Source: Ruminococcus sp. (lineage in GTDB: Bacteria > Bacillota > Clostridia > Oscillospirales > Ruminococcaceae). Taken from it: 64,000 nucleotides of DNA. Shown here in pieces: positions 43,387-51,919 of the stretch. Within the stretch, counting starts at the first letter, position 1, and each line of letters opens with the position of its first letter. The notes beneath the pieces are model-generated. The model had not been told where the DNA came from. It was given only the letters and a program-made list of their open reading frames with translations, and did not search any database. A program made the translations under genes and the position numbers. The DNA lies in the NCBI GenBank assembly GCA_017462565.1, contig JAFTQW010000040.1:1-64000 (forward strand), given 5' to 3'.

Positions 43387-45096
43387 TCAGCTTGATTTTT
43401 TCCTTTGTTTTTCTTTAAGAATCCTGAATGAATCGGAAAGACAAGAAATTATATCTCTCGGGAGCATAGCTTCCATGCCAAATTTTTCAGCCGCAGCGTC
43501 TCCTGCAAGACCGTGTATATAAACTCCTGCGCAGGCGCTGTCGAAAATGGAACATCCCTGAGCAATAATTGAAGCTATAACTCCGGCAAGAATATCTCCG
43601 CTTCCGCCAACGCTCATTCCGGGATTTCCCGTATGATTTACCGCCGTCACTCTGCTGTTGGCGATAAGAGTGCCCGCTCCTTTCAGCACAACGGTTATTC
43701 CGTATTTTTCTGCATATTTTTCGGCAACAACTATCCTGTTGGCTGAGATCATTGCATTATCGCAGTTAAGAAGCCTTGCCATTTCTCCGACATGAGGAGT
43801 TATAACTATGTCCGATTTCTTTCCCAGTAAAATATCTATGTCCGAGGCAATGCAATTTATTCCATCTGCGTCAATAATTATGGGACATTTTGCATTTTCG
43901 GCAACAAACTTTGTTAAAGCCATAGTATCGGGAGTAACTCCCATTCCGCATCCGATAATGACAGCGTCCGCACAAGCCATTGCATCAAGAAGAGGCGAAA
44001 CGCTGCTGTCATAGAGCATACAGCCGTGATCATCGCATTCAAGCTCAATGTATGTAGCCTCCGGAACGAGCGCAGCGACTGTATCTATACATTTTTCAAC
44101 AGAAGCCACACGAACAAGACCTGCTCCGCTTCTTAACGCTCCCAAAGCCGCAAAAGCCGCCGCACCTCTCATTGAGGAGCTTCCTGCAATAACAAGAACC
44201 GTTCCGAAAGTTCCTTTGTAAGCGTCTCTTTCACGTTTTGGCGGAAAGCTTGCGAGGTAATTTCTTTCAATGCGGTAATATTTTCTTTCGCCGTCAAGAA
44301 TGTCAACAGATTTTTTCGGAAGTCCGATATCGGCAACCGTTATCTTTCCGCAGTATTTTTTCAAAGGATACTGCGTCATACCGGTTTTAAGAAATCCGAA
44401 AGTGATTGTCTCATCCGCCTCAAAGCAGCCAAAAGAAACCGTTCCTGTAACGCTGTTTCCTCCGCTCGGAACATCGACGGCTATCCTGTATGCACTTGAA
44501 CCGATAGCGAAAATTCCGGCGATATTCTTATCAAGATGATCTCTGAAGCCTGTTCCGTAAACTCCGTCAACGATCACATATGCGCATAGAACAGCGCCTT
44601 TTATAAGACTCATACGGCGTTTTTCCTGCATAAGAATATTTTCGAGAGGATTCTTGCCGTTTTTCCCGTCAGGCACATCAATATCCTTAGCGGCAGGAAT
44701 GGTCATGTAATCAAGCTCTGCCGCTTCGATAGCTGCGCTTACGTTTTCGCTGCGATAACCCTCAAGGAATTCAATATGATCGTCCGGAAGTCTGGCGAAC
44801 ATCTCTTTTGAAAGCTCTGTTGACGGAGGTCCGCCGACGTTGATAACGGTGACTTTATATCCTCTGTAAACGAGAATATTAGCCGCCGCAAAACAATCTC
44901 CGCCATTGTTTCCTTTTCCTGCGAGAAAAACTATTGATTTTTCTTCCGTCGGAATATTGCTGTTCTGACGGCAGTACTCGTCTATACGCTCCGCAAGAGC
45001 CTTTCCGGCATTCTCCATTATTTTTTTCTTTGAAACGCCAAGTTTTTCGGAATTATCCTCAATTTTGCTCATTTGTTTCGGGGTAACGATTCTCAT
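43387..45096 (-). CDS. Bifunctional NAD(P)H-hydrate epimerase/dehydratase
   Basis: 569 residues with two fused enzymes. The N-terminal epimerase (YjeF/NnrE, about 1-245) has MENAGKALAE, AGKGNNGGDCFAAA and VDGVYGTGF. The C-terminal ADP-dependent dehydratase (NnrD, about 275-555) has GTVLVIAGSSSMRGAAAFAA, IDADGIN, TPHVGEMARL and GNPGMSVGGSGD. Together they repair hydrated NADH and NADPH. An insert of about 40 residues in the epimerase (about 135-170) is longer than usual. GGAGGAT precedes the ATG. Palindromic element c lies directly upstream. Confidence 0.93.
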   Translation of the reverse strand: MRIVTPKQMSKIEDNSEKLGVSKKKIMENAGKALAERIDEYCRQNSNIPTEEKSIVFLAGKGNNGGDCFAAANILVYRGYKVTVINVGGPPSTELSKEMFARLPDDHIEFLEGYRSENVSAAIEAAELDYMTIPAAKDIDVPDGKNGKNPLENILMQEKRRMSLIKGAVLCAYVIVDGVYGTGFRDHLDKNIAGIFAIGSSAYRIAVDVPSGGNSVTGTVSFGCFEADETITFGFLKTGMTQYPLKKYCGKITVADIGLPKKSVDILDGERKYYRIERNYLASFPPKRERDAYKGTFGTVLVIAGSSSMRGAAAFAALGALRSGAGLVRVASVEKCIDTVAALVPEATYIELECDDHGCMLYDSSVSPLLDAMACADAVIIGCGMGVTPDTMALTKFVAENAKCPIIIDADGINCIASDIDILLGKKSDIVITPHVGEMARLLNCDNAMISANRIVVAEKYAEKYGITVVLKGAGTLIANSRVTAVNHTGNPGMSVGGSGDILAGVIASIIAQGCSIFDSACAGVYIHGLAGDAAAEKFGMEAMLPRDIISCLSDSFRILKEKQRKKSS

Positions 45097-45127
45097 AAAA
45101 ACTATCCTCCTTATATTAAGTTGTTAA

Positions 45128-45312
45128 AATTAAGGAAGCGCTGATTAAATCCAGTGCGTAGGTTGCGCAGTCAGATTTTTCGTCAGATTGTATAGAAATT
45201 TCGCAGGCAGGCTGTCGCCTGTCAAGAAATTTCTGTGCAAGATGACGGAAAATATGCAAGCAAGATGCGTGCTGAGCCGTCAGGCGTGATTTATTCAGTG
45301 GTTTCTTAATTT
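45128..45312. repeat. Palindromic element c
   Basis: 185 bases. AATTAAGGAAGCGCTGATTA pairs with TTATTCAGTGGTTTCTTAAT-type sequence at the other end, with several mismatches. The middle holds GGCAGGCTGTCGCCTGTC, as in element a. It fills the space between the DUF6106-like gene and the NAD(P)HX repair gene, both on the minus strand. Confidence 0.75.
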
Positions 45313-45320
45313 ATGTGGCC

Positions 45321-45848
45321 TTATTTATTAAGCTCATTGCGAATTTTTGCGGGAAGAGCCTTTTTTATATTTTCAAGCATTCTCTCATCCGGAACAAAAA
45401 TAAGTCTTGTTTTTCCATATTCCGTATGCTCAAAATCAGCATAATATTCACGGGAAATAATATTGTCGGACGCAACAACAACGGTCATATCCTCGGTTTC
45501 CTCCATATCCTCGGTATATTTTCCGAAAGCAGTGAAGGTTCTTACCGGAACGGTGAGCAAAGCGGTTCTCTTTTTTCTTGCGATTATCTTGTCCACATCA
45601 AGCTCACCGTTGGTGAATGTGTATTCATACTCAACGTAAGAACCCTGAACAAGAAAATATGTTCCGTATCCGGCTGCAACGGCAAGAACGAATCCCATAA
45701 GAGCAAGAAGCGGCTGTCCGATCTGTAAAAAAGCAAAGAGAACAATACATACCGTAAAAAGACTTCCGGTTATTATTGTTGCGATTCTTCTTATTTTATC
45801 GGATTTGGTTTCGTTTCGTTTAACAAGCTGTTCTGCAAAATTATCCAT
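45321..45848 (-). CDS. DUF6106-like membrane protein
   Basis: 175 residues. A charged N-terminus is followed by two membrane helices (about 22-41 and 45-66) and a soluble beta-rich domain with YVEYEYTFTNGELDVDKI. Size and this layout resemble the DUF6106 family of Clostridia, of unknown function. The gene may be co-transcribed with the NAD(P)HX repair gene through element c. Confidence 0.65.
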   Translation of the reverse strand: MDNFAEQLVKRNETKSDKIRRIATIITGSLFTVCIVLFAFLQIGQPLLALMGFVLAVAAGYGTYFLVQGSYVEYEYTFTNGELDVDKIIARKKRTALLTVPVRTFTAFGKYTEDMEETEDMTVVVASDNIISREYYADFEHTEYGKTRLIFVPDERMLENIKKALPAKIRNELNK

Positions 45849-45926
45849 ACTTTCAACACTCCTGAAATAAAAAATCTTTACTCTTTATATAATATCATAA
45901 ATTTCTGCAAAATTCAATAAAAGTAC

Positions 45927-45955
45927 TTGATTTTTTTTTATTTTGCGTTTATAAT
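45927..45955 (+). promoter_or_regulatory. Promoter of the pheS-pheT operon
   Basis: TTGATT and TATAAT with a 17-base spacer, upstream of a 370-base leader with a T-box. Confidence 0.75.
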
Positions 45956-45995
45956 ATTATTTAGTAACCCAATGACTGAGAGAGTAGGTTTGTCA

Positions 45996-46080
45996 GAACT
46001 TTTTCTCATAGAGGCGGCGTATGGATTTTCGTGTAAATTTTGCCGAAAAGACGTGTATTGCATCCTATGAGAACAAGTTC
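45996..46080. repeat. Palindromic element f in the pheST leader
   Basis: 85 bases. GAACTTTTTCTCATAG pairs with CTATGAGAACAAGTTC (one mismatch). The centre, read on the minus strand, CACGTCTTTTCGGCAAAATT, matches elements b and e. It lies between the promoter and stem I of the T-box. Confidence 0.65.
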
Positions 46081-46084
46081 AAAT

Positions 46085-46260
46085 GCGTATTCAGAGAGAA
46101 GCGGATTGGTGGGAACGCTTTGGCGCAGAGCAAATTGAAGTTCACTCACGAGGGGCGGTTTTGAACGGCTTTAAGGCTCATTAGATCCCGACGTAGGTCT
46201 GCGTTAAAGACAAGAGAGTGTCGGCTCTCCTGTGGCAATAGGTGGTTATAAGCAAGATGC
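46085..46260 (+). promoter_or_regulatory. T-box riboswitch specific for tRNA-Phe
   Basis: Stem I starts with AGAGA (46094) and a GCG hairpin holding GATTGGTGGGAA, the conserved GGTG region. The specifier is TTC (46141-46143) in TTGAAGTTCACTC, which reads tRNA-Phe. The T-box bulge GGTGGT (46241-46246) can pair with the uncharged acceptor end. When the tRNA is uncharged the antiterminator forms and pheST is read; otherwise the terminator at 46261 forms. Confidence 0.85.
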
Positions 46261-46293
46261 AGATCTTGTCCTGTTGGACAGGATCTTTTTATT
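46261..46293 (+). terminator. T-box attenuator of pheST
   Basis: AGATCTTGTCC and GGACAGGATCT around TGTT, then TTTTATTT. It is the regulated terminator of the T-box, about 40 bases before pheS. Confidence 0.85.
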
Positions 46294-46332
46294 TGCCTGC
46301 ACATAAAATACTATATTCAGGAGTTGATTATT

Positions 46333-47361
46333 TTGAAAGAACAGCTTGAAAAAATTGAAGCGCTGGCTAAACAGGAGCTTGATTCCTGCACTGAGATCAA
46401 GGCTCTGGACGATCTGAGAATCAAATATCTCGGAAAAAAAGGAGAACTTACCGCTATCCTCAAACAAATGGGTAAGCTTTCGGCAGAGGAAAGACCGGTT
46501 ATCGGTCAGCTTGCAAACAAGGTCAGAGCCGATATCGAAGAGGCTCTGAAAAGCAAGCTTGATTCCCTTAAAGCAGACGCTCAGGCTGCTAAGATCAAGG
46601 AAGAATCCATCGACATTACGCTTCCCGGAAAATACGCTCCGTTTGGAAAGCTTCATCCGCTTACAAAGGTTGAAAACGAAATTCGTGAAATTTTCCTCGG
46701 ACTGGGATTTGAAATTGCCGACGGTCCGGAAATAGACGACGATTACCATGTTTTCGAGGCTCTTAATCTTCCGCCCGATCATCCGGCAAGAGATACTCAG
46801 GATACCTTCTACATTGACGGAACTGACGAAACCGTACTCCTCCGTACTCAGACATCGTCGGTTCAGGTTCACGTTATGGAAAATCAGAAACCGCCTATCC
46901 GCATTATTTCTCCCGGAAGAGTTTTCCGTTCGGACGCTGTAGACGCTACTCACTCCCCTCTTTTCCACCAGATAGAGGGACTCGTTGTCGATAAAGGCAT
47001 CACAATGTCCGATTTAAAGGGAACTCTTGAAATGCTCATGAAAAAACTCTACGGCAACGATTGCAAGCTCCGTTTCCGTCCGCACCACTTCCCGTTCACA
47101 GAACCGAGCTGCGAAGTTGATATAAGCTGCTTCAACTGTGGCGGCAAAGGCTGCTCTATGTGTAAGGACGAAGGATATATCGAGCTTCTCGGCGCAGGTA
47201 TGGTTCACCCGAAGGTTCTTGAAAACTGCGGTATCGACAGCAATGTTTACTCCGGATTCGCATTTGGTCTTGGCCTCGAACGTATGGTTATGGGACGTTA
47301 CGACATAAATGATCTCCGTCTGCTTTATGAAAACGATGTAAGATTCTTAGAGCAGTTCTGA
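46333..47361 (+). CDS. pheS: Phenylalanine-tRNA ligase alpha subunit
   Basis: A 342-residue catalytic subunit. An N-terminal coiled coil is followed by the class II core: PGKYAPFGKLHPLT, DNA-independent motif 2 RVFRSDAVDATHSPLFHQ, and motif 3 AFGLGLERMVM. A Cys-rich stretch CFNCGGKGCSMCKDEGY is usual in Firmicute PheS. TTG 46333 is chosen as start because AGGAG lies 9 bases before it; TTG 46324 is too close. It is controlled by the T-box upstream. Confidence 0.95.
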   Translation: MKEQLEKIEALAKQELDSCTEIKALDDLRIKYLGKKGELTAILKQMGKLSAEERPVIGQLANKVRADIEEALKSKLDSLKADAQAAKIKEESIDITLPGKYAPFGKLHPLTKVENEIREIFLGLGFEIADGPEIDDDYHVFEALNLPPDHPARDTQDTFYIDGTDETVLLRTQTSSVQVHVMENQKPPIRIISPGRVFRSDAVDATHSPLFHQIEGLVVDKGITMSDLKGTLEMLMKKLYGNDCKLRFRPHHFPFTEPSCEVDISCFNCGGKGCSMCKDEGYIELLGAGMVHPKVLENCGIDSNVYSGFAFGLGLERMVMGRYDINDLRLLYENDVRFLEQF

Positions 47362-47918
47362 TGTTCAGGCGAAGCAGGAATATAATAACATTTTCAGTTG
47401 TTTTTCTCGCTATTGACGCTTTAGCTGCGCTGATAACCGTTTTTTCAAATGCCGGACGAAATTACTTTAAAATCGTCCTGATCGTATGTACGGTTTGGGC
47501 ATTACCGTTCGTGACTGCGGTTTTATGGCAGAGCATATATATTCTCCGCCTGAGAAAATTTCTCGCCGGACTTCCTGAAGAGCCGGAACATTACTTCCGC
47601 AAAAGCTCTTATCATATGAAAAACAGATTCTACTGGTTTTCGGATCATTTTTTCGACCTGAGAAAATTGAGAAAAGTTCCGTATGAAAAAATCAGATCAA
47701 TAACTGTTGACACCGCATCTGTCGGTGTAGGAAGCATAAGATTCGGTCCGGTCAGACGAGGTCCGCTCATTCCGTTCTGCGGCTGCTACATCATAAGAAT
47801 CAGCTACGGATTCAAAAGTACAGTAATAACCGTCGGCGACAGCGAAAGACTTTGCCGGAGCGTAATAAAGCGTTTTACGAAAAAAAACAATAATATCAAC
47901 GTTTATAACGAACCATAA
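47361..47918 (+). CDS. Membrane protein encoded between pheS and pheT
   Basis: 185 residues with two membrane helices (about 8-27 and 36-57) and a basic soluble domain (about 80-185) of beta-strand character with VDTASVGVGSIRFGPVR. This resembles the layout of PH-like membrane proteins, but I cannot assign a family. Its ATG overlaps the pheS stop (TGATG), and pheT starts 18 bases after its end, so it is a true member of the operon. pheS and pheT are normally adjacent. Confidence 0.75.
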   Translation: MFRRSRNIITFSVVFLAIDALAALITVFSNAGRNYFKIVLIVCTVWALPFVTAVLWQSIYILRLRKFLAGLPEEPEHYFRKSSYHMKNRFYWFSDHFFDLRKLRKVPYEKIRSITVDTASVGVGSIRFGPVRRGPLIPFCGCYIIRISYGFKSTVITVGDSERLCRSVIKRFTKKNNNINVYNEP

Positions 47919-47936
47919 AACAGAAAGGAAAAAGTT

Positions 47937-50393
47937 ATGAATTTATCTATGAAATGGCTTAACGATTACGTTAAAGCCGATATGCCGATAAAAGATTACT
48001 GCCACGCTCTCACCATGAGCGGCTCTAAGGTTGAGGGATATGAGATCGAGGGAAAAGAAATTTCCAACGTTGTTGTCGGTAAACTCCTCTCAGTCGTTCC
48101 CCACGAAAATTCCGACCACCTTGTTGTTTGTCAGGTAGAAGTAGGCAAGGAAGCTCCTATCCAGATCGTTACGGGAGCTTCAAATGTCAACGCAGGCGAT
48201 ATCGTTCCCGTTGCTCTCGACGGCTCGACTCTTCCGGGCGGAATCAAAATCAAAAAGGGAAAGCTCCGTGGAGTTGAATCAAACGGAATGCTCTGCTCGC
48301 TCGGTGAACTTGGTCTTGATAAGCGTGACTTCCCTTACGCTATCGAGGACGGTATCTTCATCATGCAGGAGAACTGCGAAATCGGTCAGGATATCAAGTC
48401 TGCCATCGGTCTTGACGATACTTCCGTTGAATTCGAGATCACCTCAAACCGTCCGGACTGCCTGAGCGTTATCGGTCTTGCAAGAGAAACCGCAGCAACT
48501 TACAATCTTCCTCTGAACGTTAAAGCTCCGGAATTCAAGGGCGTTGACGGCGATGTGAACGATTTCCTAAAGGTCGATATCATCAACACTGAAAAGTGCC
48601 AGCGTTACTGCGCAGGCATCGTTAAAAACGTCAAAATAGAGCCGTCCCCACGCTGGATGAGGGAGAGACTTCGTGCAAGCGGAGTACGTCCGATCAATAA
48701 TTTTGTCGATATTACAAACTATGTAATGCTCGAATACGGTCAGCCTATGCACGCTTTCGACCTCCGTTTTGTCGAGGGTTCGCATATCAACGTCCGCAAC
48801 GCTGTAAACGGTGAAAAAATCATGACTCTCGACGGCGTTGAGCGTGAGCTTACCGACGATATGCTCGTTATCGCTGACGAGAAAAAGCCTGTGGCTGTTG
48901 CCGGAATCATGGGCGGCGAATACAGCGGTATCATGGATGATACTGCAACTGTCGTATTTGAGTCCGCTTACTTTGAGCCTACGCAGGTTCGCCGCACATC
49001 AAAAAAACTCGGACTTAAATCCGACGCTTCTTCACGCTATGAAAAGGGAGTAGACCGCCTTATCTCCATGACCTGCCTTAAAAGAGCTTTTGAACTTGTA
49101 GAGCTTCTCGGCGCAGGCGAAGTAGTTAATACCGTCATCGACTGCGATTATACGGATAAAACTCCCGCTTCCGTTGATTTCAGCGCAGACTGGATAAACA
49201 GCTTCCTCGGAACTGATATTCCCGAAGCAGACATGATCGAATATCTCAGCCGCCTTGATTTCAAGGTTGAAAACGGCAAAGTTATTGCTCCGTCATTCAG
49301 AATCGATATCGAATGCAAAGCGGATATTGCAGAAGAGGTTGCAAGAATTTACGGCTACAATAATATTCCGTCAACCGATTTCAGAGGTGTTGCAAAGGCT
49401 GAATACACCAAGGAGCAGAAATTTATCCGCACTCTCAGAAATGCGGCAGTTGCTCTCGGAGGATACGAAATTGCAACATATTCGTTCGTTTCTCCTAAGT
49501 ATTTCGATAAGATAAAGCTTCCTCAGGACAGCAAGCTCCGTAAAACCGTTAAAATCGTTAATCCGCTCGGAGAAGATACAAGCGTTATGAGAACCTCCAC
49601 TATCCCTTCGATGCTCGATGTTCTTTCTTTCAACTACAATAACAGAAACGAAAAAGCTTGTCTCTTTGAAATTGCCAAAGAATACCTCCCGACCGACGAG
49701 GAAAAGCCTTTCGAGGGCGGAAGCATTCTCGCCAACAGCAATAAGGAAAAGCACAGATATGCATATTCTCTCCCCGATGAGCCTCAGAATATCACTATCG
49801 GAATGTACGGCGGAGACGCTGATTTCTACACTCTCAAGGGCATGATTGAACAGCTACTTGACGAAATGAACATCAGCGGAGTGGAATATGTCCGTGCCGG
49901 AGACTGCGAAGTTTTCGATGAAAAATACGCTCTTCATCCCGGAAGAAGCGCAGTTATTCTTAAAGACGGCGTTCATATCGGAATCATGGGAGAAGTTCAC
50001 CCCGAGGTTCAGGAAACATACGAGATTGGTGTGAAAACTTACGTTGCAAAGCTCAATATCGCTGAAATGATGAGCTGTGCTGCTGAAAAGATAACATATA
50101 AGCCGCTTCCGAAATTTCCTGCAACAACCCGTGATCTCAGTCTTATCTGCGATGACGAAACTCCTGTTGCAGAACTTGAAAAGGCTATAAAGGGAGCTGT
50201 GGGCAAGATTCTGGAAAAAGTTACTCTCTTTGATGTTTATAAGGGAAAACAGATCGAGGCCGGAAAAAAGAGCGTTTCTTACTCTATCTCCATGCGTTCT
50301 CACGAGGGTACTCTCACGGACGAACAGGCTGACGGCGCAATGAAACGTGTACTGAAGGCTCTGTCTGCTATCGGAGCTGAGTTAAGAGGATAA
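47937..50393 (+). CDS. pheT: Phenylalanine-tRNA ligase beta subunit
   Basis: An 818-residue subunit. Domains in order: tRNA-binding EMAP-like domain (about 40-150, HENSDHLVVCQVEVG), B3/B4 editing domain (about 210-385), B5 (about 400-475), a catalytic-like core, and the ferredoxin-fold anticodon-binding domain (about 725-818, PLPKFPATTRDLSLI). AAAGGAAAAAG precedes the ATG. It pairs with PheS to charge tRNA-Phe and edits Tyr mischarging. Confidence 0.97.
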   Translation: MNLSMKWLNDYVKADMPIKDYCHALTMSGSKVEGYEIEGKEISNVVVGKLLSVVPHENSDHLVVCQVEVGKEAPIQIVTGASNVNAGDIVPVALDGSTLPGGIKIKKGKLRGVESNGMLCSLGELGLDKRDFPYAIEDGIFIMQENCEIGQDIKSAIGLDDTSVEFEITSNRPDCLSVIGLARETAATYNLPLNVKAPEFKGVDGDVNDFLKVDIINTEKCQRYCAGIVKNVKIEPSPRWMRERLRASGVRPINNFVDITNYVMLEYGQPMHAFDLRFVEGSHINVRNAVNGEKIMTLDGVERELTDDMLVIADEKKPVAVAGIMGGEYSGIMDDTATVVFESAYFEPTQVRRTSKKLGLKSDASSRYEKGVDRLISMTCLKRAFELVELLGAGEVVNTVIDCDYTDKTPASVDFSADWINSFLGTDIPEADMIEYLSRLDFKVENGKVIAPSFRIDIECKADIAEEVARIYGYNNIPSTDFRGVAKAEYTKEQKFIRTLRNAAVALGGYEIATYSFVSPKYFDKIKLPQDSKLRKTVKIVNPLGEDTSVMRTSTIPSMLDVLSFNYNNRNEKACLFEIAKEYLPTDEEKPFEGGSILANSNKEKHRYAYSLPDEPQNITIGMYGGDADFYTLKGMIEQLLDEMNISGVEYVRAGDCEVFDEKYALHPGRSAVILKDGVHIGIMGEVHPEVQETYEIGVKTYVAKLNIAEMMSCAAEKITYKPLPKFPATTRDLSLICDDETPVAELEKAIKGAVGKILEKVTLFDVYKGKQIEAGKKSVSYSISMRSHEGTLTDEQADGAMKRVLKALSAIGAELRG

Positions 50394-50397
50394 TCTG

Positions 50398-50760
50398 ATG
50401 AACCCACGCTTTTCAAGGATTTTGAAATATTCAATAGTTCTTTATCTTTTGATTACGTTTATCATGCTTATTCAAAGTATCAGGGAAAAGGAAAAAAAGA
50501 AAATTCTTATGTGGAGCTTGCTTTTTACCGTTCCCACTGTCATATTCGCCGTATATCTCTGCCGCAATTGTGAGCTTCATGAACTGATATCCAAAGCAGT
50601 AAGTAGTTTTACAGGAATTTTTCTTATCGCTGCTTGCTTTATGACTGTGGAAAGCATTAAAGCCAAAAAGAAAAAACAAGCTTTTATATGGGGGACTCTT
50701 TTCTTTCTTCCAGTAATTTTATTTCTTACCCTTTGGGGCTTGACTTTAAGTATATTATAA
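50398..50760 (+). CDS. Small membrane protein at the end of the phe operon
   Basis: 120 residues with four predicted membrane helices (about 9-25, 37-54, 69-84 and 97-117) and two basic loops (EKEKKK and KAKKKKQ), so it appears as two similar halves: KEKKKILMWSLLFTVPTVIF against KKKQAFIWGTLFFLPVILF. This suggests an internal duplication. AGAGGA lies before the ATG. Only 4 bases separate it from pheT. The function is unknown. Confidence 0.7.
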   Translation: MNPRFSRILKYSIVLYLLITFIMLIQSIREKEKKKILMWSLLFTVPTVIFAVYLCRNCELHELISKAVSSFTGIFLIAACFMTVESIKAKKKKQAFIWGTLFFLPVILFLTLWGLTLSIL

Positions 50761-50766
50761 TACAAT

Positions 50767-50801
50767 GGACTGCTGCATATAATTACAGCAGTCCCTTTTT
50801 T
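50767..50801 (+). terminator. Terminator of the phe operon
   Basis: GGACTGCTG and CAGCAGTCC around a 10-base loop, followed by CTTTTTTC. Confidence 0.88.
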
Positions 50802-50834
50802 CTTGGAATTCATGCAAATATATTGCAAAAACTG

Positions 50835-50863
50835 TTTACAATCGTCTGAAAATATGGTATCAT
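50835..50863 (+). promoter_or_regulatory. Promoter of the membrane-anchored GH25 gene
   Basis: TTTACA and TATCAT with a 17-base spacer, about 40 bases before the gene. Confidence 0.6.
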
Positions 50864-50903
50864 TAAGAAAACGATACTCATCATTAAAAATCCGGAGGAA
50901 AAA

Positions 50904-51881
50904 ATGTCTGAAAATAAACCAAAACGCAATAAATTCAAAGCTCTTTGCATTGTTGAAACACTGATAATCGCCGCTCTTTCGGGAGGTATTATCTGGAATT
51001 CTTTTCTTAAAGACAAATTTGACGAAAACGGCAAGGCTGTTCCCGTTAACGGCGGTTCGGTAAGCGATGTAAGAACACGTCCTGTTATCGAAAAAGAGGA
51101 AACCTTCTATCAGCTTGACGGCAAAAAGATACTTATGCAAAACAGCGTTTACGGAGAAGTTTTTATGCCGGTTTTTGCAGATGTTCCCGCCTGTTCGCTT
51201 GACATGAACTCTCTTGTAACACGAAACGGCTACGCTTTTTATAAGGAAAACGAGGAAATCACTTCTATTGCCGGAATAGACGTTTCAGAGCATCAGGGCG
51301 ATATAGACTGGAATGCCGTAAAAAATGCCGGAATTGAATTTGCCATTATCCGTGTAGGCTATCGTACATACGGCGGCGGCGAGATAACTCTTGATACAAC
51401 ATTTGAACAAAATCTCCGAAATGCCGACGCTGCCGGAATCAAAACAGGAGTCTATTTCTTCTCTCAGGCTATTGATCCCGAAGAAGCTATCGAAGAAGCG
51501 GACGCTGTTATCGACGCTATTCGTCCGTATAATATAACGTATCCGGTTATTTTCGACTGGGAGCTTATAGTCGGGGACTCTGCAAGAACTGATGCCATGA
51601 CCGTCGATAATCTTGCCGATGCCTGCATTTCCTTCTGTGAACGTGTCAAGTCCGCCGGATATACTCCCATGATCTATCAGAATAAAAATACGACCATGTT
51701 TAAGCTTGATCTCCCAAAGCTCAAGGATTACGATTTCTGGCTCGCTGAATACGGCGATAAGCCTACATATTACTACGATTATCAGATGTGGCAGTATTCT
51801 TCAACGGGTAAAGTTCCCGGAATAAACGGAGAGGTTGATATGAATATCAGTTTTAAGGATTACAGTACAGCTGAAAATTAA
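50904..51881 (+). CDS. Membrane-anchored GH25 lysozyme-type protein
   Basis: 325 residues. A basic start (KPKRNKFK) and one membrane helix (about 12-34) act as an uncleaved anchor. A linker region (about 35-120) is followed by a GH25 domain (about 121-320) with catalytic Asp in AGIDVSEHQGDI and PVIFDWELI. It probably trims peptidoglycan at the cell surface. It has the same enzyme type as the protein at 39197, but that one has no anchor. CGGAGG precedes the ATG. Confidence 0.92.
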   Translation: MSENKPKRNKFKALCIVETLIIAALSGGIIWNSFLKDKFDENGKAVPVNGGSVSDVRTRPVIEKEETFYQLDGKKILMQNSVYGEVFMPVFADVPACSLDMNSLVTRNGYAFYKENEEITSIAGIDVSEHQGDIDWNAVKNAGIEFAIIRVGYRTYGGGEITLDTTFEQNLRNADAAGIKTGVYFFSQAIDPEEAIEEADAVIDAIRPYNITYPVIFDWELIVGDSARTDAMTVDNLADACISFCERVKSAGYTPMIYQNKNTTMFKLDLPKLKDYDFWLAEYGDKPTYYYDYQMWQYSSTGKVPGINGEVDMNISFKDYSTAEN

Positions 51882-51883
51882 CA

Positions 51884-51919
51884 AAAAATGACGAACCGTT
51901 TTGGTTCGTCATTTTAATT
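51884..51919. terminator. Bidirectional terminator
   Basis: AAATGACGAACC and GGTTCGTCATTT around GTTTT, between convergent genes and reaching the stop of the acidic membrane protein gene. Confidence 0.85.

Noticed and set aside
46246..46968. Minus-strand reading frame of 240 codons
   Set aside because: It covers the T-box terminator and pheS on the opposite strand.
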